Source of the DNA: Bermanella sp034112345
GTDB taxonomy: Bacteria; Pseudomonadota; Gammaproteobacteria; Pseudomonadales; Oceanobacteraceae
DNA length: 38,688 nt
NCBI GenBank assembly: GCA_034112345.1
Contig: JAWUVN010000021.1
Coordinates: 1 to 38,688 of the forward strand
Direction: 5' to 3'
The translations under genes were made by a program, and so were the position numbers. Every line of letters starts with the position of its first letter. Positions within the stretch are counted from its first letter, which is position 1. The notes beneath the pieces are model-generated. The model worked only from the letters and a program-made list of their open reading frames with translations. It did not search any database and was not told where the DNA came from. This document shows positions 23,177-31,156 of this stretch, piece after piece.

Positions 23177-24343
23177 TTAGTCACTGCCGAAAATATCTCG
23201 GGTGTACACTTTATGTGCCACCTCTTCCAGCACATCTTCTAACCGGTTAGCGACAATCACATCAGACACCCTTTTAAATTCATCAAGATCTGTTATGACC
23301 TCTGAGTGAAAAAATTCAGATTCTTGCAATACAGGTTCATACACCACCACCTTGATACCTTTAGCTTTTATACGCTTCATTACGCCCTGTATGGCAGACG
23401 CTCTAAAATTATCTGATCCTGTTTTCATGACCAACCGATAAATGCCAACAACGGATGGATTGCGCTTTATAATTGAGTTTGCAATAAAATCTTTACGAGT
23501 TAGATTGGCATCAACAATGGCTCGTACCATGTTGTTTGGTACATTTTTAAAATTAGCCAATAATTGCTGTGTATCTTTAGGCAAGCAATAGCCACCGTAC
23601 CCAAAAGAGGGGTTATTGTAGTGATCACCTATTCGAGGGTCTAACCCCACCCCTTCTATGATTTGCTTCGTATTTAAACCATGAGTTTCGGCATAAGTGT
23701 CCAGTTCATTGAAATAGGCTACCCGCATGGCTAGGTAGGTATTTGAAAACAATTTAACCGCTTCTGCTTCTGTACTATCAACGAATAAGGTTGCTATATT
23801 TTGTTTAATTGCACCCTGGGCTAGCAACTTTGCAAAAATCTCCGCACGCTCAGACCGTTCACCCACAATAATTCGTGATGGATGTAAGTTGTCGTACAAC
23901 GCTTTTCCTTCACGTAAAAATTCAGGTGAAAAGATAATGTCGTTACATTGATATTTTTCTTTTGCTAATTGAGTAAATCCAACAGGAACCGTGGATTTTA
24001 TTATCATGATGGCATTTTCATTAATCGCCATAACATCTTGTATCACGCTTTCTACAGAGCTTGTATCAAAATAGTTTGTATCGGGGTCATAGTCGGTAGG
24101 TGTGGCGATAATGACGTATTGAGCATTTTTATATGCATCTTCTTTATTCAGGGTCGCGCGAAAATTAAGTGTTTTATTTTGTAGAAAATCGGTTATTTCA
24201 GTGTCTTCTATGGGGGATTGTCGGTCATTTAATAAATTTACCTTTTCTTCAATGATGTCCACTGCCACTACTTCATTGTGCTGAGACAACAACATAGCAT
24301 TAGAAAGCCCTACATACCGGGTACCAGCAATTGCAATTTTCAT
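23177..24343 (-). CDS. ugd: UDP-glucose 6-dehydrogenase Ugd
   Basis: Oxidises UDP-glucose to UDP-glucuronate with two NAD+, supplying precursors for capsule, exopolysaccharide or lipid A decoration. 388 aa, the same length as E. coli Ugd and very similar along its whole length as I recall that protein. The catalytic cysteine is Cys253 in GYGGYCLPKD. STVPVGFT, FSPEFLREGKALYDNLHPSR and the C-terminal KVYTRDIFGSD are intact. Oddity: the NAD-binding loop reads GTRYVG, with Arg9 where GTGYVG is normal. It is transcribed alone, and its leader has a hairpin between the GGAGG and the ATG. No polysaccharide genes are adjacent. Confidence 0.95.
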   Translation of the reverse strand: MKIAIAGTRYVGLSNAMLLSQHNEVVAVDIIEEKVNLLNDRQSPIEDTEITDFLQNKTLNFRATLNKEDAYKNAQYVIIATPTDYDPDTNYFDTSSVESVIQDVMAINENAIMIIKSTVPVGFTQLAKEKYQCNDIIFSPEFLREGKALYDNLHPSRIIVGERSERAEIFAKLLAQGAIKQNIATLFVDSTEAEAVKLFSNTYLAMRVAYFNELDTYAETHGLNTKQIIEGVGLDPRIGDHYNNPSFGYGGYCLPKDTQQLLANFKNVPNNMVRAIVDANLTRKDFIANSIIKRNPSVVGIYRLVMKTGSDNFRASAIQGVMKRIKAKGIKVVVYEPVLQESEFFHSEVITDLDEFKRVSDVIVANRLEDVLEEVAHKVYTRDIFGSD

Positions 24344-24374
24344 AGATCGCGCGCGAGAATCCTCGCCTCCTTTT
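24344..24374 (-). promoter_or_regulatory. Hairpin between ribosome-binding site and start of ugd
   Basis: On the minus strand AAAAGGAGG (24374-24366) is a strong Shine-Dalgarno sequence, but the ATG is 22 bases further on. Between them GCGAG, loop GATT and CTCGC form a perfect 5-bp GC hairpin, followed by GCGCGATCT. No other in-frame ATG, GTG or TTG occurs in between. Folding of the hairpin would bring the two into normal distance. Confidence 0.5.
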
Positions 24375-24516
24375 CATATTGTTAAGGAGTATTAGTAGGA
24401 TAAGCACTTTACGATTACGTGACGATTTTAGGACAGTTACATGACACTTGATTTTTCTACGATGAATTGATTTATAGGTCTCAGGGTGACTCTAATCCGG
24501 ATTTATTTGCTTGATC

Positions 24517-24531
24517 GGGCACGGAGTGCCC
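24517..24531 (-). other. GC-rich hairpin after the aldo-keto reductase gene
   Basis: A perfect 6-bp inverted repeat GGGCAC / GTGCCC with a 3-nt loop begins 12 bp after the stop codon of the minus-strand aldo-keto reductase gene. No T run follows, so it is a candidate 3' stabilising hairpin or weak terminator rather than a classical terminator. Confidence 0.45.
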
Positions 24532-24543
24532 TCACACGTATTC

Positions 24544-25584
24544 TTAATACGGCAGTGGGTATTCACGCCTTACTTTCTGAATGGCCTCAACGACCTCGTT
24601 GGATAAATTCACATCGATAGAATCAATATTACTTTTTAAATAATCCATATTAGTGGCCCCAATTAATGTAGAGCTAACAAAGTTTTGTTGATTTACAAAG
24701 GCCAGTGCCATCTGACATGGGTCAAGCCCATGTTCCTGTGCAATTGCAATATATGCTTGTGTGGCGGCATCTACCAGCGCTCCCACTCGGTGTTCTGGTC
24801 GAGTTTCTAAGGTTAGACGCGCCCCTTCTGGTTTAGCACCGCTCAGGTACTTTCCACTGAGTATGCCGCGGGCCAAAGGTGACCAAGCCAATAAACCCAC
24901 ATCTTCATGTATGGATATTTCACTTAGATCCTGTTCGAAATGTCGGCACAATAATGAGTATTCATTCTGAATGGAGGCCATTCTTGGTAAGTTGTTTTCT
25001 TGCGCTATTTGCAACCACTTATTAATTCCCCAAGCGGTTTCATTAGACAAGCCTATATGTCGAATCTTACCAGCTTGTATTAATTCGTTGAGTACAGTTA
25101 AAACCTCTAGGAAGTTTTCTTCTTCTGCTCTGGCATTAAAATCAGGGGCGAAACCCCACATTTTTCCAAAGTGGTAAGAACCACGATTTGGCCAATGTAA
25201 CTGATACAGATCGATATAATCAGTCTGTAAACGGATTAAACTGGCTTCAACGGCGGCAAGCACAGTACGTCGGTTTATTTGATTATCGCCATCACGCAGC
25301 CAAGGCATTCCTGGTCCTGCAATTTTTGAGGCTAAAATCACTTTTTCACGATTGCCCCTTGCTTTGAACCAGTTTCCAATAATCGTTTCTGTGGCTCCGT
25401 AGCGCTCTGGACTTGGGGGAATGGCGTATATTTCTGCGGTATCAAAGAAATTAACACCCCGCTCTAGGGCATAGTCCATTTGCTCAAAGCCTTCTTCCTG
25501 AGTATTTTGCCAGCCCCAGGTCATGGTGCCTAAACCAATCAGGCTGATGTCTAAATCGGTTCGGCCTAGCTTTGTATATCTCAT
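24544..25584 (-). CDS. Tas-like NADP(H)-dependent aldo-keto reductase
   Basis: 346 aa, the same length as E. coli Tas, with the full TIM-barrel aldo-keto reductase pattern. The catalytic residues are Asp48 (FFDTAEIY), Tyr53, Lys87 (ILASKI) and the His of LYQLHWP. The MRYTKLGRTDLDIS start, the GLGTMTWG motif and the insertion YHFGKMWGF are typical of the Tas subfamily. NADP binding is suggested by the C-terminal SSTLIGATN region. The substrate is unknown. It is monocistronic, with a palindrome and short tandem repeats in the leader and a GC hairpin after the stop. Confidence 0.92.
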   Translation of the reverse strand: MRYTKLGRTDLDISLIGLGTMTWGWQNTQEEGFEQMDYALERGVNFFDTAEIYAIPPSPERYGATETIIGNWFKARGNREKVILASKIAGPGMPWLRDGDNQINRRTVLAAVEASLIRLQTDYIDLYQLHWPNRGSYHFGKMWGFAPDFNARAEEENFLEVLTVLNELIQAGKIRHIGLSNETAWGINKWLQIAQENNLPRMASIQNEYSLLCRHFEQDLSEISIHEDVGLLAWSPLARGILSGKYLSGAKPEGARLTLETRPEHRVGALVDAATQAYIAIAQEHGLDPCQMALAFVNQQNFVSSTLIGATNMDYLKSNIDSIDVNLSNEVVEAIQKVRREYPLPY

Positions 25585-25610
25585 GTTTATTCCTGCTTAC
25601 ACACTAACGT

Positions 25611-25620
25611 GTTGTACAAC
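25611..25620. promoter_or_regulatory. Perfect 10-bp palindrome upstream of the aldo-keto reductase gene
   Basis: GTTGTACAAC is its own reverse complement and lies 27 bp upstream of the aldo-keto reductase start, where an operator would be expected. No regulator gene is adjacent. A role is inferred from symmetry and place only. Confidence 0.3.
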
Positions 25621-25633
25621 TGTCTATTTACAG

Positions 25634-25661
25634 CAACCTACTTACAACAACCTACTTGCAA
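25634..25661. repeat. 14-bp tandem repeat (two units, one mismatch)
   Basis: CAACCTACTTACAA is followed directly by CAACCTACTTGCAA. It lies in the promoter region shared by the minus-strand aldo-keto reductase gene and the plus-strand gene at 25782. Confidence 0.85.
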
Positions 25662-25781
25662 CAACTATAAAACATTTTAACTCTAAGCTCACTTTCATTT
25701 ACGCTTAAACGAAAGGCTAAACATTGCTAAACTACTAAGTCAGTAAATGACATAGCGATAAGATTAAATGACAGGACGATT

Positions 25782-26318
25782 TTGAACACACTCATTTTTC
25801 AAATTACACTCAAACAGTGGGACAAAAGCCAAAGGTCTGATCAACATATCGCGGACCGCCAGGCCTTAGCCACTGAACACTCAATTTTAGGTAAAGCTGA
25901 ATTCATTGTACTGGGTATGCCCTGCATTATGGATCAGCGCGCCATTCATTTAATTGAATCAGATACTGTTATAACGGGTAACGCGGCAGGAAGAAAAATA
26001 GATAAGTTTCTGTTAACAGACGGCTCTATCAAGATAGATCGTTTCACCCTATTTAAAGATGAAGACAACCCCCAAACACTTCATATTCAATACACAGGGG
26101 AGAATAATCAAATCAGATCCATAGGCTCATTAGATACCTTACAATCTGATAGCTGGTGCAAAGCCAGTTATCAGTGGCGCTACCGCTTAGAATCAAACAG
26201 TCACATTTTTTGGCAATACGAGCAGCTCACCATCAACATGGCCTGTTTAGACACCATTGATCCCGAACATTTTATAAATCACTCACCTAGCATTTTGTTT
26301 GTGGCCCCTGAAGATTAA
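25782..26318 (+). CDS. Unknown protein, 178 aa
   Basis: I recognise no family. The start is TTG with a good AGGA ribosome-binding site 7-8 bases ahead; no ATG lies close by in frame. The protein has no signal peptide or membrane helix, is rich in charged and polar residues, and looks like an alpha/beta or all-beta soluble protein with several short strands (IKIDRFTLF, QTLHIQYTG, HIFWQYEQLTI). It stands alone between the divergent aldo-keto reductase gene and a 200-bp gap. Codon use looks like its neighbours. Its length, ribosome-binding site and lack of a competing frame support a real gene. Confidence 0.7.
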   Translation: MNTLIFQITLKQWDKSQRSDQHIADRQALATEHSILGKAEFIVLGMPCIMDQRAIHLIESDTVITGNAAGRKIDKFLLTDGSIKIDRFTLFKDEDNPQTLHIQYTGENNQIRSIGSLDTLQSDSWCKASYQWRYRLESNSHIFWQYEQLTINMACLDTIDPEHFINHSPSILFVAPED

Positions 26319-26518
26319 AGGCTTACAACAACCATAAGGGGTTGCTGTTCAGATTTAAATGGCCCGCGCTAAAAAGAGTTTAGACACAGCTAGGGTATTC
26401 GCGCCTCACTTACTTGATCCTGTTGTCTTATCAGACATTCATTACGATAATCCATTACAACATTCAATTGTTATACTGTATTCTTGTCGCGCCCTCCTAA
26501 CTTACAGTTGTATACCTT

Positions 26519-26815
26519 ATGAAAATGTCTAAAACCATTCGTAAAATGAATGACAAGCTACTAGGCGCAATCAAAACTCTGAATGATCAAGCAGCTGAAG
26601 AATTAGATGGACTAACAAGATTAGACCATACCGTTAAGTTTGACCTATTCCCTGGTAGCTTATTGGTAAACTGCCACTTTGAATCACAAGCCGCATTAGA
26701 AAAAAATATGAATGCTGAAAAAGAGTTTCAGAAAAAGCTTCAAAAGTTACTATTAAAGCAAGGTATTGTACTAAAAGATGTTAAGCAGAATTTGAAATTC
26801 ATTATTGAAAATTAG
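26519..26815 (+). CDS. Small uncharacterised protein, 98 aa
   Basis: A soluble, Lys-rich, mainly helical protein with no signal peptide. The central segment (LDGLTRLDHTVKF, then FPGSLLVNCHF) resembles a small Pseudomonas family of unknown function with the pattern GFxWLTHxVDYxxFPxSLxV, whose members are sometimes mislabelled as Fis-like. This resemblance is from memory and weak. It has its own 200-bp upstream region and a poor ribosome-binding site. The second Met (codon 3) is an alternative start. Confidence 0.65.
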   Translation: MKMSKTIRKMNDKLLGAIKTLNDQAAEELDGLTRLDHTVKFDLFPGSLLVNCHFESQAALEKNMNAEKEFQKKLQKLLLKQGIVLKDVKQNLKFIIEN

Positions 26816-26888
26816 GCTTGGAAGTAGATGACACACGTTTCACATTTTTGATTAAACCTAATAACCAATGAAATCTGAACGTGTGATA

Positions 26889-27224
26889 TTACTTCTTCTT
26901 ACACTTAATATTCCCTTTTTGCGTATCCAGCATTTTAATATAACAGCTATTATTAAGTACCCATAAGCCACCACTACAATAAAACTTCGGATCAACAAGG
27001 CCTTGTGTCATTTGACCTTCGCAACTGTTCATAAGCCTGCGTAAGTTGTCTTTAGCACAAAGAATGGCTAAATGGCGATCGCCATCTCGCTTAACTGTAC
27101 AGTGCTCTTGAATATCAAATAGACTGAAATCATAGCCTTCAATATTTTGAACCTTTAAATCTTTGGAGAGTTCACATGCCGTGCATAACAGCAATCCCAA
27201 TAACGGAATAAGCAATTTAAACAT
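26889..27224 (-). CDS. Cys-rich lipoprotein, unknown function
   Basis: 111 aa from ATG 27224, chosen because GGAGGTGA lies directly before it; the frame extends seven codons further. The signal peptide ends LCTAC with the lipidated Cys17. The -3 residue is Cys rather than Leu, so the lipobox is slightly atypical. The mature part has six further cysteines (42, 56, 68, 83, 94, 108), which suggests three disulfides in the periplasm. I recognise no family. It is on the same strand as the DUF3301 gene, 102 bp downstream of it, and convergent with the 98-aa gene at 26519. Confidence 0.7.
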   Translation of the reverse strand: MFKLLIPLLGLLLCTACELSKDLKVQNIEGYDFSLFDIQEHCTVKRDGDRHLAILCAKDNLRRLMNSCEGQMTQGLVDPKFYCSGGLWVLNNSCYIKMLDTQKGNIKCKKK

Positions 27225-27326
27225 GGTCACCTCCACTTTTAGCAAGAATTGTATAATTAACCCATAGTATAGTGCAGATTATCGAAGTCTACTTTTTCAC
27301 TATTATTGACCATTTACAGGCTTTGA

Positions 27327-27638
27327 TTAAATTTGATAAGCATCTAACTGCATGTTCTTGATTCTTCGATTCGAAAATTCAAAGGTAGCTATATAGCGCC
27401 TTTCACCTGTGGACGTGAATTCAAATTTGAAATAACGGTGTATTTTCAAATTACCATTCTCATCCCGCTTAATCGTAAACTTGGTTTGCTGGACCGTATC
27501 ATCTAATAATAAAATATCTTGCTGCTTACAATAATCAACCGCCAGCACATAAGCGTACTGTTTAATGCCCCGATCAAACCACCAGACATAAGGAATTAAA
27601 CATAACAGTAAAACAATGAACAAATCGCCCATTAACAT
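27327..27638 (-). CDS. DUF3301 membrane-anchored protein
   Basis: 103 aa from ATG 27638, which has GGAAG six bases ahead; a longer frame to 27668 lacks a ribosome-binding site. One N-terminal membrane helix (about residues 3-20, IVLLLCLIPYVWWF) is followed by a cytoplasmic or periplasmic domain. That domain has the DUF3301 pattern: YCKQQDILLLDDTVQ, KRDENGNLKIHRYFKFEFTSTG and a final QLDAYQI. The function of the family is unknown. It lies downstream of aspS on the same strand but is separated from it by a terminator. Confidence 0.85.
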   Translation of the reverse strand: MLMGDLFIVLLLCLIPYVWWFDRGIKQYAYVLAVDYCKQQDILLLDDTVQQTKFTIKRDENGNLKIHRYFKFEFTSTGERRYIATFEFSNRRIKNMQLDAYQI

Positions 27639-27764
27639 AGTATCTTCCAAAAAATTAGTCACTCTCAATCAACAACATATCACAACTGTCTAGTCTAGAC
27701 GTATGAAATTAGTACTTACCCAACATCCCAATTAAAACGTCTATTTTTTGATAAAAAAGAGGCA

Positions 27765-27795
27765 CAAAAAAAGAAGCCCGCAGGCTTCTTTTTTA
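27765..27795 (-). terminator. Terminator of aspS
   Basis: On the minus strand AAGAAGCC, loop TGCG and GGCTTCTT are followed by seven T residues. It lies about 45 bp after the aspS stop codon. A runs on the other side make it nearly symmetric. Confidence 0.9.
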
Positions 27796-27837
27796 ATGAA
27801 ACAAATAACTAGTCACACTCTAAGAATGCACTAATTA

Positions 27838-29607
27838 TTACTTAGTTTCTTTAGGGCGTAACTGAATACCCACTTCACGTAGATTTTTAGTCTCTACCTG
27901 ACCAGGTGCTTGTGTCATTACACATGCAGCAGATTGCGTTTTAGGGAATGCAATTACTTCACGAATGCTTTCTGAACCCGTTAGTAGCATTATGATTCGG
28001 TCTAAACCGAACGCTAAACCACCGTGTGGTGGTGCGCCAAACTGAAGTGCGTCTAACAAGAAGCCAAATTTCTCACGCTGCTCTTCTTCTGAAATATTCA
28101 GAATTTCAAACACTGTTTTTTGCATTTCTTGATCGTGGATACGGATCGAACCACCACCTAGCTCACAACCGTTTAATACTAGGTCGTAGGCACGAGATAA
28201 TGCGTTTGCAGGATCAGCTTTTAGCTCTTCTGGCGAACAAGAAGGAGCCGTAAATGGGTGGTGAATCGCTGTTAGGCCACCGTCTGAAGTTTCTTCAAAC
28301 ATTGGGAAGTCGATTACCCATAAAGGTGCCCATTCAGTGGTTAGCATGTTTAGGTCTAGACCCAATTTAACACGCAGTGCACCAAGTGCTTCGTTTACGA
28401 TTTTTTCTTTATCAGCACCAAAGAATACGATATCGCCATTTTCAACATTTAAACGCTCCATGATCTTCATGGTGTTGTCTTCGCCGATAAACTTAATGAT
28501 TGGCGACTGTAGGCCATTAACACCATTTTCAAGTTCGTTTACTTTGATCCAAGCAAGACCCTTAGCACCATAAATACTTACATACTTGGTGTAAGCATCA
28601 ATTTGCTTACGAGACAGCTGCGCGCCACCCGGTACTTTAAGCGCTGCGACACGACCTTTAGGGTCTTTAGCAGGGGCTGCAAATACTTTGAATTCGATGT
28701 CTTGTAGCAAATCAGCTACATCTACCAATTCCATAGGAATACGTAAATCAGGCTTATCAGAACCATATTTATTCATAGCTTCGCTATAAGGCATATGTGG
28801 CAGCTCACCAAGTTCGATGTTTAGCTGCTCTTCAAAGATGGCTTTTAACATAGATTCAGCAGAACCCATGATGTCTTCTTCGTTAATGAACGACGCTTCC
28901 ATATCAATCTGAGTAAATTCAGGCTGACGGTCAGCACGTAAATCCTCATCACGGAAACATTTAGCAATTTGGTAGTACTTATCAAAGCCAGAAACCATTA
29001 GCAGCTGTTTAAACAACTGAGGAGACTGTGGTAACGCAAAGAATGAACCTTGGTGAGTACGGCTAGGTACCAAATAGTCACGAGCGCCTTCAGGAGTAGC
29101 ACGCGTTAGGATTGGTGTTTCAATATCCAAGAAACCTTGCTGGTCTAGGATGTTGCGAATTTGCATGGTTACTTTATGACGGAAGCGCAGGTTATGCTGC
29201 ATTTCATCACGGCGTAAATCCATATAACGGTAGTTAAGACGAACATCTTCACCAACTGGTGAGTAATCATCTAACGGGAATGGCGGTGTCTTTGCTTTAT
29301 TAAGGATGGTGATGTCTTTACCAAGAACCTCAATTTGACCCGTGGTCATACCGCTGTTTTCGCTGCCCGCAGGACGAGCACGTACACGGCCATTAATTTG
29401 AACAACAAATTCACTGCGTACACTGTTAGCGATATTGAAGGCATCAACCGTATCAGGATCAAATACAACCTGTACCAAACCTTCACGGTCACGAACGTCT
29501 AAAAAGATTACACCACCGTGATCGCGACGACGATGTATCCAACCGCAAAAAGTAACGGTTTCATCAATTAGGGTTTCTGTAATTTCACCACAGTAATGGC
29601 TGCGCAT
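27838..29607 (-). CDS. aspS: Aspartyl-tRNA synthetase AspS (probably non-discriminating)
   Basis: A 589-aa class II synthetase of the bacterial type. An N-terminal OB-fold anticodon-binding domain (about 1-110) is followed by the catalytic domain with FRDEDLRADRQPEFTQ-type motif 2 and GLAFGLDRIIML motif 3, and the inserted GAD domain between them (about 290-420). His30 in RRRDHGG and Gly81 match the residues that in Pseudomonas aeruginosa allow charging of both tRNA-Asp and tRNA-Asn; E. coli has Leu at the first site. This would mean Asn-tRNA is completed by GatCAB. aspS normally stands next to yebC-ruvC; here an 11-kb block separates it from ruvC. Confidence 0.97.
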   Translation of the reverse strand: MRSHYCGEITETLIDETVTFCGWIHRRRDHGGVIFLDVRDREGLVQVVFDPDTVDAFNIANSVRSEFVVQINGRVRARPAGSENSGMTTGQIEVLGKDITILNKAKTPPFPLDDYSPVGEDVRLNYRYMDLRRDEMQHNLRFRHKVTMQIRNILDQQGFLDIETPILTRATPEGARDYLVPSRTHQGSFFALPQSPQLFKQLLMVSGFDKYYQIAKCFRDEDLRADRQPEFTQIDMEASFINEEDIMGSAESMLKAIFEEQLNIELGELPHMPYSEAMNKYGSDKPDLRIPMELVDVADLLQDIEFKVFAAPAKDPKGRVAALKVPGGAQLSRKQIDAYTKYVSIYGAKGLAWIKVNELENGVNGLQSPIIKFIGEDNTMKIMERLNVENGDIVFFGADKEKIVNEALGALRVKLGLDLNMLTTEWAPLWVIDFPMFEETSDGGLTAIHHPFTAPSCSPEELKADPANALSRAYDLVLNGCELGGGSIRIHDQEMQKTVFEILNISEEEQREKFGFLLDALQFGAPPHGGLAFGLDRIIMLLTGSESIREVIAFPKTQSAACVMTQAPGQVETKNLREVGIQLRPKETK

Positions 29608-29906
29608 AGTGGGTTTCCAATCTATCTACAATTATATGTTGAGTTATATGTTAAGTAATTCTGCTATTTCACATCTAACAAGTAAGTAAGCACTAACATC
29701 GTGCTATTTTCTTTATCAATTTAAGAGCCGTGTTCTTATCTTCAAGCCTAGGATATTAAAGGATTTCCCTTTTATATATCGCGATAACTGGCCAGCAATC
29801 ACAACTGCCTAATCGGTTTTACCAAAAAAGGTAAGCATTATACCCACTTTGAGGCAAATTCCGACATCTTCTAGGCCTGCTATGCTTATTTAATAAGGAG
29901 GGTCTA
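29608..29906. other. Divergent intergenic region between aspS and the HPt/HD-GYP gene
   Basis: About 300 bp without an open frame of note. It must hold the promoters of aspS (minus) and of the HPt/HD-GYP gene (plus). I see no clear tRNA, riboswitch or terminator in it. Confidence 0.5.
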
Positions 29907-31013
29907 ATGAACAGCCCACAAGTAACCGATTTTGACCCTGAAATCATCAGTGATCTTAAGGATGAGCTGGCAGAGAAGCGGCAACGTTGTAATGATTACC
30001 TGCTCACGCTTGAAAAAAACCCAGAACACAGCGAAACCGTTAATTTACTGTTTCGTGACGTACACACCGTAAAGGGTGATCTTGGGATCATGGGCATTGC
30101 TCAGTATTTACCTCTACTCCAGTCAATCGAAGATCTGATGGACAACTTACGCAAAGGACAAAAAGTGTTCTCGCCAGCCCTCGGTGACGTTCTATTATTA
30201 AGTTTAGATTTGGCTTTCACCGAAGTTGAGCTGTTTCTAAATAAAGAAGATGAGTTTGATCAAATAAATTACAACAAACTCGCAGGTATGATCAGTAAGC
30301 TATCTCATTTGGATAATAAAGACGCTGAACAGCAAACACTGGCCATTGTTCAAATACTGGCGCCCGAAACAGCGCCCTCTGAAGATGAAGATATCCAGCA
30401 AAGTAAAGATTATTTCACCGATGAAGAAATCAACGAAGAAGTGGCGTTTTTTTTGCAAATTAGCCTATTAGTTGATCAAAGAAGTCCTTACGGTAAAGGA
30501 AAAACAGAGCGTCTTTTTGAACTGGCTATGACAATGAATCAATTGGCCGGTAATCCGATCAAAAGCAGCCAATTACAAGCCGCTTTATATTTACATGACC
30601 TAGGTATGGCTTTTATACCAAAAGGTATGATGAATAAGCCCAGCGCACTCACCCGACATGATTGGCAATGGGTAGAAAAACACGTCACAACTATTCATCA
30701 ACTGATTAGCCCGTTTGAAATTTGGAACGAAGCTTCTGAGATCATTTTGCATCATCACGAGCGAATTGACGGTTCAGGCTATCCCGATGGACTGACCGAA
30801 AACCACATATCTGAAGGCGCAAAATTACTGGCCATAGTCGATTCGTTTGAAGCGATTACACAAACTCGCGCCTATCAAGATGCACAACAGCGACCCATGG
30901 TAAGGGCCATTATGGAGATCAATCAGCACTCTGGAACCTTATATTGCCCTAAGTGGGTTAAGCACTTTAATCAAGCGGTTAAACGTCTTCACATAAAAAA
31001 AGCTAAAAAATAG
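29907..31013 (+). CDS. HPt - HD-GYP domain signalling protein with degenerate catalytic residues
   Basis: 368 aa. Residues about 10-115 are a histidine phosphotransfer domain with phospho-acceptor His53 in DVHTVKGD. Residues about 185-360 are an HD-GYP domain: the HD pair His230/Asp231, His259, the HHHERIDGSGYPDG block (GYP at 291-293) and Asp312. Two key positions differ from active cyclic-di-GMP phosphodiesterases: Lys199 stands where the first metal-binding His is expected (PYGKGKTER against PYTxxHxxR), and Met234 replaces the Lys of HDIGK. It may therefore be a phosphorelay-controlled sensor or protein-interaction module rather than an enzyme. Strong AAGGAGGG ribosome-binding site. No partner kinase is nearby. 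Confidence 0.9.
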   Translation: MNSPQVTDFDPEIISDLKDELAEKRQRCNDYLLTLEKNPEHSETVNLLFRDVHTVKGDLGIMGIAQYLPLLQSIEDLMDNLRKGQKVFSPALGDVLLLSLDLAFTEVELFLNKEDEFDQINYNKLAGMISKLSHLDNKDAEQQTLAIVQILAPETAPSEDEDIQQSKDYFTDEEINEEVAFFLQISLLVDQRSPYGKGKTERLFELAMTMNQLAGNPIKSSQLQAALYLHDLGMAFIPKGMMNKPSALTRHDWQWVEKHVTTIHQLISPFEIWNEASEIILHHHERIDGSGYPDGLTENHISEGAKLLAIVDSFEAITQTRAYQDAQQRPMVRAIMEINQHSGTLYCPKWVKHFNQAVKRLHIKKAKK

Positions 31014-31042
31014 GGTTTTTTTACATTTTTTTGTTTTTTTAC

Positions 31043-31072
31043 TTGCTAGTTTCTTATAGTTATTTGTATATT
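31043..31072 (+). promoter_or_regulatory. Putative sigma-70 promoter of the HU-type gene
   Basis: TTGCTA (-35) and TATATT (-10) are separated by 18 bp in the AT-rich 143-bp gap before the HU-type gene. This implies a leader of about 75 nt. Confidence 0.4.
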
Positions 31073-31156
31073 GGTGCCAGATAATACGCGAATCAAAATC
31101 ACGTAGATAAAAATAACCTTTAACAACAATAAAAGTTAATACAACAAGGAATCAAC

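Noticed and set aside
26326..26346. CAACAACC / GGTTGCTG imperfect hairpin after the 178-aa gene
   Set aside because: One mismatch and no T run after it. It could be a weak terminator but is not supportable.
16707..27638. Accessory block as a mobile island with att sites or transposase
   Set aside because: No integrase, transposase, tRNA-end duplication or matching direct repeats were found at its edges, so mobility is not supported.
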